Position numbers and translations under genes: made by a program. The notes beneath the pieces were generated by a model. It was not told the DNA's origin. It searched no databases and saw only the letters and a program-made list of their open reading frames with translations. Of a stretch of DNA of 36,957 bases, positions 1-8,468 are shown piece by piece. Position 1 is the stretch's first letter; every line of letters starts with the position of its first letter. Source of the DNA: a virus; the IMG/VR virus record IMGVR_UViG_3300028372_000232, positions 1 to 36,957 of that record; one strand, written 5' to 3'.

Positions 1-1
1 T

Positions 2-1003
2 ATGCACGGCACTGATACTATCTATCAATACTCATTGTCAACAGCGTACGATGTTACTACGCTAGCATACGACAGTGTTAGTATTTCACTCGGTAACGAA
101 GATTTCCAGACAAATGGTATCGAGTTTGGCGATTCTGGTCGAAGGCTTTACTTCATAGGAGCAAGCGACAACGAAATTAACCAATATAATCTAGGAACTC
201 CGTACGATCTAGCAACAGCCTCTTACCAAACCAGAGAATTCGTCGGTGACCAGGCAAGTTCGCCTAGATCTGTGCGATTTGCAGGTGACGGTACAAAGTT
301 CTTTGTGTTAGACGCTTTCACCGACACTATATATGAATACGAGTTGCCTTCTCCCTTTGCTAACATTGATGGTTCAACATATACCGGTAACAGTTATATA
401 TTACCTTCAGAACTTACTAACCCGGAAGACTTTGTTTTTAAAGATAACGGCAATTCGATGCTGATCCTCGACGGAAATCAAGACTCAGTTTTTCAGTTTG
501 TAATGAGCTCTCCGTATAATATCTCAAGTCTTGTCTATATACAAAACTTGATCGACGTCGGCACGCAAGAAAGTGCACCTAGGGGAATTGTATTTAACGC
601 AGACGAAACTAAAATCTTTATAATAGGGCCTGGCTCTGACTCTGTGTATCAGTATTCAATAGCAGAGACTGAAATTATTGCATTTAACTTCAACAACCTA
701 GGATATGCACCTGTTCAAATAGACATACCAAACACAGCAACACGTCTAGATAATCCTGCTAGTGAATTATGGACTGGCAATAATATCGAGAGAATATCAC
801 GCCAACAATTCACACCTCTAGGCTCAAGACACCTTCAATTTAGGTTTGACGGTGACCCTGACGCAGAAGTATTCCAGGTGCAATACAATCTCACGAAGTT
901 CAGGCCAGGATTTTTGCCTGTGGAGCCTTCTGCTTCCGAGACTATAGTTGTTACAAACTTTGAAAACGAAACAGATATCAACCAAGGAATAAGCCAAATA
1001 TGA
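2..1003 (+). CDS. Beta-propeller repeat fibre/adhesin-like protein, 5' partial
   Basis: The reading frame is open at the window edge and begins in the middle of a repeat, so the true start lies upstream and the apparent ATG at position 2 is probably internal. The 333 visible residues hold about five repeats of roughly 45-65 residues. Each pairs an 'F..DG.K.F..G' half with a 'D.IYQYSLSTPYD' half, resembling WD40/NHL-like propeller blades. The repeats are followed by a non-repeat C-terminal domain (about residues 225-333) starting near 'FNFNNLGYAPVQI'. The next gene ends in a related domain, so the two are tandem paralogues. The stop overlaps the next ATG (ATGA). A virion surface or tail-fibre-associated binding protein is the best guess from repeat type and phage context. 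There is no catalytic signature. The family is not one I can name. Confidence 0.8.
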   Translation: MHGTDTIYQYSLSTAYDVTTLAYDSVSISLGNEDFQTNGIEFGDSGRRLYFIGASDNEINQYNLGTPYDLATASYQTREFVGDQASSPRSVRFAGDGTKFFVLDAFTDTIYEYELPSPFANIDGSTYTGNSYILPSELTNPEDFVFKDNGNSMLILDGNQDSVFQFVMSSPYNISSLVYIQNLIDVGTQESAPRGIVFNADETKIFIIGPGSDSVYQYSIAETEIIAFNFNNLGYAPVQIDIPNTATRLDNPASELWTGNNIERISRQQFTPLGSRHLQFRFDGDPDAEVFQVQYNLTKFRPGFLPVEPSASETIVVTNFENETDINQGISQI

Positions 1004-3380
1004 CAATCCTAAGATCAAATCAGACTAACGGAACATTCGTCGGTCTTACTAAAGAACAAGACACTGGCGATCCAGACTGGCTTCTTATACTCCAAGTTTT
1101 AAAGGAACCAGTGAAAAATACACTATTGACGGTACTAGTACTAGCACCGAACTAGTAACATCAGCCGGTGCTATTCCTGTAGAGGGACAAAACATAATTG
1201 TTAAAGTTGGAACTGATTCAACTGTGATCAAAGGAACTGTAGGCGCTGTTACCAATAACAGCGGAACATACACTGCTGATATTAGCTCCTTGAATCTCAG
1301 TGGTGTCCCCAGTGTAGTATGCAAAGACAATCTACCAAGAATGTTTACTTCCTTTGAACAACAGCCGCCGAGGTGTTTGTGCCTAAACTCATTTATTGCT
1401 ATAAACACTGCATCAACAACCAATATAACAGGTGAATATACAGGCGGATTGGCATTCGAAGCCGGTGACGATGTTATACCTTATCCAAGCGGTTTCGGCA
1501 CAAGTATAGATAACGCCTCGTGGGACAGTGTTTCTTTTGATGCCCTTGCGTTAGACTCCGATCCTTGGAAAATACAGTTTAACAACAACGGCACTAGATT
1601 GTTTATGCTAGGCATAGGTAGCAGTAACCTGTATCAATTAGATTTAACTACTCCGTACGATATATCAAGTTCTAGTATGTCATACAGCGGCGTAAGCTAC
1701 AATGTAAATGATGTAATGTTTATTCAAGGAGGTTTCAGATTTAACGATGACGGTACAAAGCTGTTTATGGTGGGCAGAGCAGGCGCCGATCAAGTTACAC
1801 AGTATAATTTAAGTACTGGATTTGACTTGTCGACCATGTCATACAGTGGCATAAGTTTCGAAATAACTGAAGGATTTAATTCGCCTCAGTGTCTTGCGTT
1901 TAGCGACGACGGATTAAAGTTGATCATCGTAAGATCAGGAAGGCTTTATCCTTATAGTATGGTTACGCCGTATGATATAACAACACTGACCTACGACGGC
2001 GCGTCCTTCGATGCAGGTGCTCAAGACGACCCTATCGATATAGCATTTAACGCAGACGGCTCAAGGCTGTTTACAGCTGGGTCAGGTGGACGGTATGCAT
2101 ACCAGTACAGTCTAGATACGCCATACGAGTTAGCTACAATAACATACGGCGGTATTCGTTATGATTTTGGTCCTGAGTCCTTTGATAGTCGAGGCATTAC
2201 TTTTACACCTGACGGTACAAAAATGTACATGGTAACTGACTTTTCTAATAACACAAATGCAAACGACGATACAATTTATCAATATTCTATAAACGGGTCG
2301 ATTAATTCCACAGAAGCAAATCCAGGCACAGCAGTAACTATCTCTAATGTCACAGAGTCAGGAGTTAGTAACAAGCCAGTAATATCTAGAGCAGTTTACG
2401 ATAATGTTAACTTTGATCCGAGCACTGACCCGTTGGATTTTCAGTTTAACGACGACGGTACTGAGCTCTTTATTCTTGCCGGTTCTTCAGAAATTATAAG
2501 AAGGTACACTCTACCAACTGCTTACGATATAACAGGTGCAGTAGACTCCGGTGACGTCTTGATACTTAACATCGACTTTGCTTATTCTTTTAAGTTTAGC
2601 AACGACGGCACAAAAATATTTGGGTTAAGTCGTAGTACTACATTGATTACTGAATGGGTACTTCCGGGCGGGGCGTTTACTATTACCGGCGGAAGTACCG
2701 ATAGCGGAACGTTTAGTGTTGGCAACGAAGAAACCGAACCGCAAGGATTTACGTTTAACGGCGACGGAACTAAGATGTATGTTGTAGGCAACAACACAAA
2801 TACTGTCTACCAGTATACCCTGTCAACTGCGTTCGAAATAACATCAACAACATACGACAGCATATCTTTAAACGTAGAATTTGTCGGCAGTCCGGAAGGG
2901 TTAACGTTTAACTCAGACGGCTCAAGAATGTATGTAATCGGCGATACTAATAACAGCGTATACAGGTTCGACCTCTCAACACCGTACGATCTTAGTACTG
3001 CATCCTATGCCAATGAACGATTCAGTGTACGACTACAAGGAGATCGTACCCGAAAAGTACAATTTAGTCCAGATGGATCAAAAATGTATATGTTAGACCT
3101 ATCCAACGGATTATTTCAATACTCGGTGCCTGAACTGCCTGTTAGAAGTGTTGATGTAGATTTTGCCGACGCTGGGTTTGTACCGGAGCTTATAGCAGTT
3201 CCGGACAGATCAATTGAACACACTGCTATAGACACTCAGGCCTGGGTCGACGAACAAGTAGAAACAATCTTTGCTCTAGTTGAGAATCCGACGGCTCGTG
3301 CATTGCAATACAAATTTGTAATGCCACAGAACAGCGAAGTAACTGAAGTAAAGTACGTACTAGATAACGATATTTCGTAA
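1000..3380 (+). CDS. Large beta-propeller repeat fibre/adhesin-like protein with a reading-frame break near its start
   Basis: The long open part (718 residues from GTG 1224) has about ten propeller-type repeats of the form 'FN.DGTK.F..G...N.VYQY.LSTPYD..T..Y', then a C-terminal domain starting near 'VDVDFADAGFVPEL' that resembles the end of the preceding gene. The same frame is open back to 1053 with sensible coding ('YTPSFKGTSEKYTIDG') but has no ATG, GTG or TTG before 1224. A natural start exists in another frame: ATG 1000 overlaps the upstream stop and reads 'MTILRSNQTNGTFVGL' up to about 1085. Joining the two needs a -1 shift or one missing base. A T TTA AAG heptamer at 1098-1104 lies exactly where a -1 slip would restore the frame. 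Residues coded at about 1365-1395 (cysteine- and proline-rich) look out of place and may hide a second, compensated shift. Role inferred: host-binding or fibre structural protein. Confidence 0.75.
1098..1104 (+). other. Candidate -1 frameshift heptamer (T TTA AAG)
   Basis: In the frame that starts at ATG 1000 the codons here are GTT TTA AAG, which gives the classic X XXY YYZ slippery pattern T TTA AAG. A -1 slip moves reading into the frame of the downstream 718-residue ORF ('TTT AAA GGA ACC'). Without a slip, translation ends at the TAG near 1147. A plain one-base deletion a few bases upstream, at the TGGCTTCTTAT stretch, explains the same pattern equally well, and I see no obvious downstream stimulatory stem. 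Confidence 0.35.
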
Positions 3381-3386
3381 ATTACA

Positions 3387-3404
3387 GCCTTACTCAGTCA
3401 AGGC
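3387..3404. terminator. Weak hairpin between convergent genes
   Basis: The 44-base gap between the converging adhesin gene and the oxygenase-like gene contains GCCTT (3387-3391) and AAGGC (3400-3404) around an 8-base loop. The stem is only 5 bp and no T-run follows on either strand, so this is at best a weak terminator. Confidence 0.2.
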
Positions 3405-3424
3405 GAAATAACACCGGTTAACTC

Positions 3425-4291
3425 TCAGTCTTCTTTATAGTAGTATTCTAAGTTATCAACACCGATTTGTTTTCTAAACTCATCGGTGAACTTACCCTCA
3501 ACTTTAAGAGTAATCGAAGTATAAGGACTGCCTTTGAAACACCCATGCCAGTTGTGGTGATTAAAGAACGCCGAATATCCTTCAACAGGGTATTCTTCTA
3601 TTACCTTGCCGTTTTCGATATCCATATCAAATAGAGAAAAAGGACGATCAAGGTCAAATCTTAACCAAATAAGTTCTTGTCTATGCGGAAACGTCTCTGG
3701 CGCATCACCTTTTTCATAAGGAAAGTAATTAAAGTCTCGATGGAAGTTTTGAACAACAAAATGTTCGTTAAAGAATAGTGTAACAACACCTATTTCTTCC
3801 AACGGTAAATCGTTCATGATAAAGTTTTTAATTTCAGGATATTCATCCATGTAACTTTCCCAGTAATACTTCTCCCAATCTTCCGCTGTAAATATATACG
3901 AATCAGCAGCATAGAACGAGCCAAATGTTTTACGAATATTGAGTATGTTATACGGGTCATATGCATCGTAACGGAGTTTGAGATATCTTGACAATCCGTG
4001 TAAGTCTTCTTTATCTTCAAAGTTTTTTAGATGCTTGTCAAGTTTTTCGTCTGTTTTTCTATCCTCGTTAGCTTGGCGATACACATAATACAGCAGTCCT
4101 TTTTCTCTAAAAATCTCTGGAGCATTATAGTAGTCATCTGGTGCGTGGCCTCCTGCATTCCATACTCCAGTTCTGATATGTTCCCAACTGTTTGCCACGA
4201 GAAACTCGAAGTCATTTCTCAAAGATAAAAACTTTGGAATGTCTAAATATTTGTCTAAGGTGATATAAGGTTGTCCGTTAAGTGTGAGCAT
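3425..4291 (-). CDS. 2OG-Fe(II) oxygenase-like protein (paralogue of the 5478-6260 gene)
   Basis: 288 residues. The start is placed at ATG 4291 because 'MLTLNGQPYITLDKYLDI' aligns with the N-terminus of the 5478-6260 protein ('MIRGINGSPYVNLDSYIDV'); an upstream in-frame start would run into the divergent gene. The C-terminal half looks like a double-stranded beta-helix: HRD at residues 184-186 would give the H-x-D metal ligands and H249 ('HNWHG') the distal histidine. Where the paralogue has Arg ('SLRIDGKF') this protein has Lys263 ('TLKVEGKF'), so 2-oxoglutarate binding may differ. Both end with a shared 'KFTDEFRK.IG' tail. Substrate unknown. It is transcribed alone, divergent from the 4301 gene, with a CATAAATA box four bases upstream of the ATG. 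An Fe(II)-dependent hydroxylase of protein or sugar is inferred. Confidence 0.7.
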   Translation of the reverse strand: MLTLNGQPYITLDKYLDIPKFLSLRNDFEFLVANSWEHIRTGVWNAGGHAPDDYYNAPEIFREKGLLYYVYRQANEDRKTDEKLDKHLKNFEDKEDLHGLSRYLKLRYDAYDPYNILNIRKTFGSFYAADSYIFTAEDWEKYYWESYMDEYPEIKNFIMNDLPLEEIGVVTLFFNEHFVVQNFHRDFNYFPYEKGDAPETFPHRQELIWLRFDLDRPFSLFDMDIENGKVIEEYPVEGYSAFFNHHNWHGCFKGSPYTSITLKVEGKFTDEFRKQIGVDNLEYYYKED

Positions 4292-4295
4292 ACAA

Positions 4296-4303
4296 TATTT
4301 ATG
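4296..4303 (-). promoter_or_regulatory. Late-promoter-like box CATAAATA overlapping a divergent junction
   Basis: On the minus strand CATAAATA is followed by TTGT and then the ATG of the 3425-4291 gene. It matches the T4 late consensus TATAAATA at seven of eight positions. The box overlaps the first codon of the divergent 4301 gene. A transcript starting the usual few bases downstream would carry almost no leader. Confidence 0.45.
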
Positions 4304-4864
4304 AGCAAAAATTACCAGCGTATTAAAAAAGAGTTCGACTTTGAAGCCCTCGTAACTACTCTCGACATCGACAACGGCCATTATAAAACAGCCAAACGGC
4401 CTTACGGCGACGATATAGATCTTAGTAGCGACATTCAGCAGTCAGTTGACCAGATGATGCATCAATGGAATAGTGGCGGATACTTCGACAACGACTCTGT
4501 AGAATGGATAAACTTTTACCCCAACACACATTTCGACAAATCATACGTAGACGATATTGCAGCACAATTAAAAGTAACTCCAAAAAATGTATGGATAAGT
4601 ACTATACGCCCAGGCAAGTGTGTACCTTACCATTGGGACATAGAAACCGAGTCAGGCAAGTGGGCCGAAGAAGGTAAACTTGTTAGGTACACAGTCTTTT
4701 TAAGTAAGCCTGAGATAGGACAGGTGTTTATAGTTGGCGACAACTGCTTTCATATGATTTCGCAAGGAACTGTATACCGATGGGATAAATGGAACGAATA
4801 CCATCTCGGGTTTAATTGCGGATTTAACGTCAAGCACGTGATGCATATAGTAGGAATAGAATGA
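4301..4864 (+). CDS. 2OG-Fe(II) oxygenase / aspartyl-hydroxylase-like beta-helix protein
   Basis: 187 residues. ATG 4301 ('MSKNYQRIKK') is preferred over an in-frame start at 4271 because the longer version would overlap the divergent gene. Around residues 98-115, 'ISTIRPGKCVPYHWDIE' has the typical strand plus H-x-D metal motif (H111, D113). It is followed by 'RYTVFL' and a C-terminal 'WNEYHLGFN......HVMHIVG' strand with H168 or H182 as candidate third ligand. This layout resembles the aspartyl/asparaginyl beta-hydroxylase and cupin group. Its stop overlaps the ATG of the next gene (ATGA), so the two oxygenase-like proteins are probably translationally coupled. Substrate unknown. Confidence 0.65.
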   Translation: MSKNYQRIKKEFDFEALVTTLDIDNGHYKTAKRPYGDDIDLSSDIQQSVDQMMHQWNSGGYFDNDSVEWINFYPNTHFDKSYVDDIAAQLKVTPKNVWISTIRPGKCVPYHWDIETESGKWAEEGKLVRYTVFLSKPEIGQVFIVGDNCFHMISQGTVYRWDKWNEYHLGFNCGFNVKHVMHIVGIE

Positions 4865-5481
4865 AAATTACAAGCGCAGCAGACAAACGAGTACTAGATT
4901 ACTTAAAAAGAAATGGAACTGGAAACCCTAGTTACGTTGGCATGTGGAAGGACGCCGTTAACAACGAAGTACTTGACGCTATCAGAGCACATGACTGGAG
5001 CGAAGTTCCTATACGTAACTACGATATATACGAAGGCGCTTCGGCATCTGGATACGACGAGCTACGAGAAGTAACGTTTACGTCTGCATTTGTTAACAAA
5101 GATAGTATTAGGTGGCAAATTATAAACACAAACAGTCTTGACTACTCTTTAGAAAAGCTGTACAATAAACTGTACAACGATTTCGATAAGTTTAAAGTAT
5201 GGATTACTAGAATAGATCCAGGATGCTGTATTCCTCAGCATATCGATACTGTTGATGCTTTTATTGAGGAGTTTGACATTGCTGAAAAAGATATTTCGAA
5301 CATCAAAAGGCTTGTGATCTTACCTGAAGATGTAAAACCTTGGCATCACTTATGGTATGGTAACACAATCATATCCGACGGAAGGCAGGGTGACGTGTGG
5401 TCTTTTAGCTTCTGGGAACCACACGGCGGAAGTAACTTAGGACCCGAACCTAAGTATACTCTACAAGTAATTGCAATTTAA
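4861..5481 (+). CDS. 2OG-Fe(II) oxygenase-like protein
   Basis: 206 residues, overlapping the previous gene by ATGA. 'VWITRIDPGCCIPQHIDT' (residues 113-130) has the pre-metal strand and H-x-D motif (H127, D129). A C-terminal 'WSFSFWEPHGGSNLGPEPKYTL' region supplies H188 as likely third ligand. The 'R.DPG....HID' signature is shared with the 6257-6952 and 4301-4864 proteins, so these form one broad family. The gene ends against the convergent 5478-6260 gene with overlapping stops in the TTAA at 5478-5481. Substrate not recognisable. Confidence 0.6.
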   Translation: MKITSAADKRVLDYLKRNGTGNPSYVGMWKDAVNNEVLDAIRAHDWSEVPIRNYDIYEGASASGYDELREVTFTSAFVNKDSIRWQIINTNSLDYSLEKLYNKLYNDFDKFKVWITRIDPGCCIPQHIDTVDAFIEEFDIAEKDISNIKRLVILPEDVKPWHHLWYGNTIISDGRQGDVWSFSFWEPHGGSNLGPEPKYTLQVIAI

Positions 5482-6260
5482 TACTCGTCAACGTCGTCTA
5501 GACCGATCTTCTTACGAAACTCGTCTGTAAACTTACCATCTATACGCAAGCTAAATGTTTGGGTAGGCGATGTACCTCCAGCGTGCCAGTCTTGATCATT
5601 AAAGAACGTAGCACGGCTTTCGGTTAGTATCTTTTCGTCAGTCTCTGGATCCCATATATAGAACGGCTTGTCTAAGCAAGTTCGCATATGAATAAACTCA
5701 TGACGGTGCCCGAAGTAATCGTGTTCGTCTGGCAATATTAGATCTCTATGCAACGGCATCCAACAGTCGTGTTCTGCTTTGAAGAAAATCACTCTACCTA
5801 AATGCGTCAAGATATTATTCTCTACAAGACTTTCGAGCCATGCCTTTAACTCTGGAAAATATTGAATGTCTGGTGTCCAAGACTTTTCTTCAAACCTCGA
5901 TTCCCAGCCGCCTGCTTCTGTTTTTAGAAACACAAACTGATAAGGATCGTATGCGCCCATTGCTAGCTTGAGAAACAGCATAAACTGGTCTCTGTTGTCA
6001 TACTCGCCCAACTCTCTGCCCTGTACTCGTATCTCGTGATCATAGGGCAACTCGTGGTATTCTTCAAGAGCTAAGTATAACGGTTTGATAGGTAACTCAA
6101 AAGCACCATCACAGCCACCGGGCTTTACCATATTGCCTTCTTTTTTATACTCTGCTTGCACTAGGCCTCGGCATATCTTATAATGAAGGCTTGAGAATCC
6201 TTCAACGTCGATGTAAGAATCTAGGTTAACGTATGGACTACCGTTAATGCCTCGTATCAT
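5478..6260 (-). CDS. 2OG-Fe(II) oxygenase-like protein
   Basis: 260 residues. The start at ATG 6260 is supported by a strong ribosome-binding site (AAAGGAG, six bases before the ATG) and by its match to the paralogue at 3425-4291. Residues 169-173 (PLHRD) give H171 and D173, 'DWHAGG' gives H226, and 'SLRIDG' gives R239, a full H-x-D...H...R set for Fe(II) and 2-oxoglutarate. The N-terminal 150 residues are specific to this pair and rich in aromatic and acidic residues. It is the last gene of the minus-strand operon 9138-5478. Confidence 0.7.
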   Translation of the reverse strand: MIRGINGSPYVNLDSYIDVEGFSSLHYKICRGLVQAEYKKEGNMVKPGGCDGAFELPIKPLYLALEEYHELPYDHEIRVQGRELGEYDNRDQFMLFLKLAMGAYDPYQFVFLKTEAGGWESRFEEKSWTPDIQYFPELKAWLESLVENNILTHLGRVIFFKAEHDCWMPLHRDLILPDEHDYFGHRHEFIHMRTCLDKPFYIWDPETDEKILTESRATFFNDQDWHAGGTSPTQTFSLRIDGKFTDEFRKKIGLDDVDEY

Positions 6261-6952
6261 TCATTTCTCCTTTGTATTTTATATTGGACTTCTAATTTGC
6301 TTAACTCTTGTGCGATTCTATCTAATGCTGTATCGTTTACTTCTACAATAATGCGATCGGCAGCATATTCGATAAACTTCATATTCTTTTCTTTTATCAA
6401 CCTTGACATTAGGACCGACACAGAATTGTCTATGTTGTAACGCAAGTCGTATGGTCTATCTGTAAACACTAATTCAACACGTTTAAAGTCGGCGATTTCA
6501 TAATCTGTCAACCTAATTCTTGCAACTAACTGAACACGCTCGCTAGATCCAAAGTTTGCCGCAGTGTGTATACGACCTCCGTCCATATGGTACAACTTAC
6601 CATCAGCCTCTAGTTTATGCATCTTGCTACTACTTAGATCAATCAAATAGCACTGACTATTTGATAACAAATTTAAGTGCACTCGGTCGTCGATATCAGC
6701 ATGGGAGCAATAACAGGTTCCTGGATCAAGTTTAATAAGACGAGCTTCGCCGATCGAGTATTGTTCTAACTCTAACAACAGCTCTTCGAACGGAGTTCCC
6801 CTCCACTCTTCGTTTATTTCGTAGGGATCGTATAGCCAGTGGCCAGTCGGATGGTTAAGGTTTGCTCTGTTTGCATCGTTCCATTCAACATCAGATAGGC
6901 ACTCTACTAGTGCCGAAACATCTATTGCATGTTTTAGGTCTTTAAGAAACAT
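6257..6952 (-). CDS. 2OG-Fe(II) oxygenase-like protein with extra C-terminal domain
   Basis: 231 residues. 'ARLIKLDPGTCYCSHADIDD' (about 70-89) carries H84 and D86. 'GGRIHTAANFG..ERVQLVARI' (125-146) supplies H129 and an Arg (R139 or R145), giving a complete beta-helix oxygenase core. The last 80 residues form a separate mixed alpha/beta tail not seen in the neighbouring oxygenases. It overlaps the upstream kinase-like gene by 11 bases and the downstream gene by four, so it is translated within one operon. A peptide or small-molecule hydroxylase is inferred; substrate unknown. Confidence 0.65.
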   Translation of the reverse strand: MFLKDLKHAIDVSALVECLSDVEWNDANRANLNHPTGHWLYDPYEINEEWRGTPFEELLLELEQYSIGEARLIKLDPGTCYCSHADIDDRVHLNLLSNSQCYLIDLSSSKMHKLEADGKLYHMDGGRIHTAANFGSSERVQLVARIRLTDYEIADFKRVELVFTDRPYDLRYNIDNSVSVLMSRLIKEKNMKFIEYAADRIIVEVNDTALDRIAQELSKLEVQYKIQRRNE

Positions 6953-7634
6953 AAATCTGTTTGGCTCGATCGATAAAGCTGTCAGGGTAATTGAACCGGA
7001 AACTTTCTAGCGCAATAATTTGATAATCTGTCCATGTTAACGTACTGTCCCACGATAGTCCTACTTCCTTAAAATAGTCTAATAACTTAGCTTGTCTGTC
7101 GTGACTGATATGACTTTGGAATATCTGCATTGGTTGCGGAACTTCGGTTGCAGAATGACAAAAGAAATAGTTGATACTCTTTAACTGTCCGTCTATTAGA
7201 AAATAGCTACTAGGATGAAGACTATACTTGAAAAATCCTAGATCTTTGTGAGCCTGTAGAATTTCGAGCATTTGTTCTTGCCAGTCTGGCAATATCTCAT
7301 GAAACTCTTTGCCAGCATCGAGACATACTTGCCAAAAGTCAACGCCGTTGATTTTTAGATAAAGTTTTTTCTGCTCACGATCAACAGTTTCTGTCTCTGG
7401 CACAAGATGCGGGTAATGCTTCTGCATCATCTCTAGATAATAGACTTCTCGGTCCCATTTTTCGTTCATTAACTCGGGGTCTATTACTTGATTCTGATCT
7501 TGATGATACACTGTGTCGTTATAAAACCATTGCACAAAAGTCTTTTTATCTTCAGAAATTAAACTTGTGTAAACTAGGTTGTTTCTTACCTTGCCGTGCT
7601 CAGGAGTATCGTTGTAGTAGTACTCATAGCTCAT
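6942..7634 (-). CDS. Protein-kinase-like fold protein, possibly a pseudokinase
   Basis: 230 residues. The order of elements suggests a small protein-kinase-like fold. There is an N-lobe with 'FVQWFYNDTVYHQDQ', an alpha-C-like helix ('W.REVYYLEMM', about 60-70), a hinge ('KLYLKINGVDFWQ', 90-102), a helical C-lobe, then 'LHPSSYFLIDGQLKSINYFF' (139-158). The last segment sits where kinases have the catalytic loop and DFG segment. The usual catalytic Asp and the DFG Asp are not evident (H140-P-S-S; I-N-Y-F), so activity is doubtful. It begins with an ATGA overlap with the 7631-7894 gene and a GAGGA ribosome-binding site. It sits among oxygenase-like genes. Fold assignment is by pattern only. Confidence 0.45.
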   Translation of the reverse strand: MSYEYYYNDTPEHGKVRNNLVYTSLISEDKKTFVQWFYNDTVYHQDQNQVIDPELMNEKWDREVYYLEMMQKHYPHLVPETETVDREQKKLYLKINGVDFWQVCLDAGKEFHEILPDWQEQMLEILQAHKDLGFFKYSLHPSSYFLIDGQLKSINYFFCHSATEVPQPMQIFQSHISHDRQAKLLDYFKEVGLSWDSTLTWTDYQIIALESFRFNYPDSFIDRAKQIYVS

Positions 7635-7894
7635 TTGTAGTCCTCTTCTTGTCTATGAAACGGAGCATCGTCCCTTATAACAAAAGTAAAGTCGTCAAAG
7701 TAGACTTCGATTCTACGATAATTGCCAGGATAGTCTTCTACATCTGGCCCCCACTCAGCTAACCACATACCTTCTAAGGAACTGTCACCGCCTCGTCCTG
7801 CCTGTACTAAATGCAGGGGAATTTCACCACTTATTAGCGGCTCGTCTGCTTCAAACACTGTGTACTTTACAATACAATTTTTATCCATTTTCAT
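7631..7894 (-). CDS. Small acidic protein of unknown function
   Basis: 87 residues or 85 if ATG 7888 is used (a GAGA lies upstream of the second ATG). It overlaps both neighbours: the upstream stop TAA is inside its first codons and its own stop overlaps the next ATG. It is acidic, has no cysteine pair, signal peptide or membrane segment, and looks like a compact beta-rich fold ('YRRIEVYFDDFTFVIRDD'). I do not recognise the family. Operon position suggests a partner of the neighbouring oxygenase or kinase-like protein. Confidence 0.7.
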   Translation of the reverse strand: MKMDKNCIVKYTVFEADEPLISGEIPLHLVQAGRGGDSSLEGMWLAEWGPDVEDYPGNYRRIEVYFDDFTFVIRDDAPFHRQEEDYK

Positions 7895-8468
7895 TCTCGA
7901 TTGGTAATTTTTCTATTAACTGGGCCCAGTTGACCCTATGCTCGTTGCTGTTTGTTTCTTTCAACACCAGTGTAACTGCACACCATGGCTCATTGGAGTT
8001 GTTTGTCACTCCGTGTAGCTTGTCTACTCTGATCAAACTAGGGTTTTTTATAATTGTGGACTCGGCAAAGTAGTAATTATCCGGATCACAGGTAAGGTAG
8101 TACCCGCCTATAGAATTATTTTTACGAACAACGTTGTCTTGATCGTACACACCGTACCAAAGCAAAGGCACGCTGTTACTCCCGTATGTCCAAATTAGTT
8201 TGCAGCACCCTTCAGGCTCTATATCATCAAAGTGATCCGGAACTTTTGACCCTGGCATACAATAAAACATCTCTGCCAGCTTAATTTCTAGCCCAAGGTT
8301 ACTAAGCCAAGTAACTAGTTCGGGATTAACTACATCTTTGTCTATTTCTTTTTGTACAAAACTATTTTTTGCACATTCAACTTCTAAAGCCGAGTTGCTC
8401 TGCAATGCCTCAGGTATTTCCTGAGACAACGCTACAACGTAATCACTTGGTCCATTGCTCTCTTGCAT
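7881..8468 (-). CDS. Beta-helix oxygenase-like protein (paralogue of the 14558-15142 gene)
   Basis: 195 residues. It aligns with the 14558-15142 protein through 'FVQK....D.VNPEL..WL...G.EI' (37-62), 'DHFDD' (78-82) and 'LHGVTNNSNEPWCAVTLVLKE' (151-171). H79 and D81 would be the H-x-D ligands and H152 the third. The Arg of the paralogue ('PRIAVSLQLKE') is replaced by Trp-Cys here, so the 2-oxoglutarate site may be altered or inactive. The start overlaps the upstream gene by 26 bases and the ribosome-binding site is weak. Putative Fe(II) dioxygenase; substrate unknown. Confidence 0.55.
   Translation of the reverse strand: MQESNGPSDYVVALSQEIPEALQSNSALEVECAKNSFVQKEIDKDVVNPELVTWLSNLGLEIKLAEMFYCMPGSKVPDHFDDIEPEGCCKLIWTYGSNSVPLLWYGVYDQDNVVRKNNSIGGYYLTCDPDNYYFAESTIIKNPSLIRVDKLHGVTNNSNEPWCAVTLVLKETNSNEHRVNWAQLIEKLPIENENG

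Noticed and set aside
6275-6283. TATAAAATA on the minus strand upstream of the 5478-6260 gene as a late promoter
   Set aside because: It lies inside the coding end of the upstream gene, has one extra A relative to the consensus and could arise by chance in AT-rich codons. It was used only as weak support for the similar box in the 32173-32214 hairpin.
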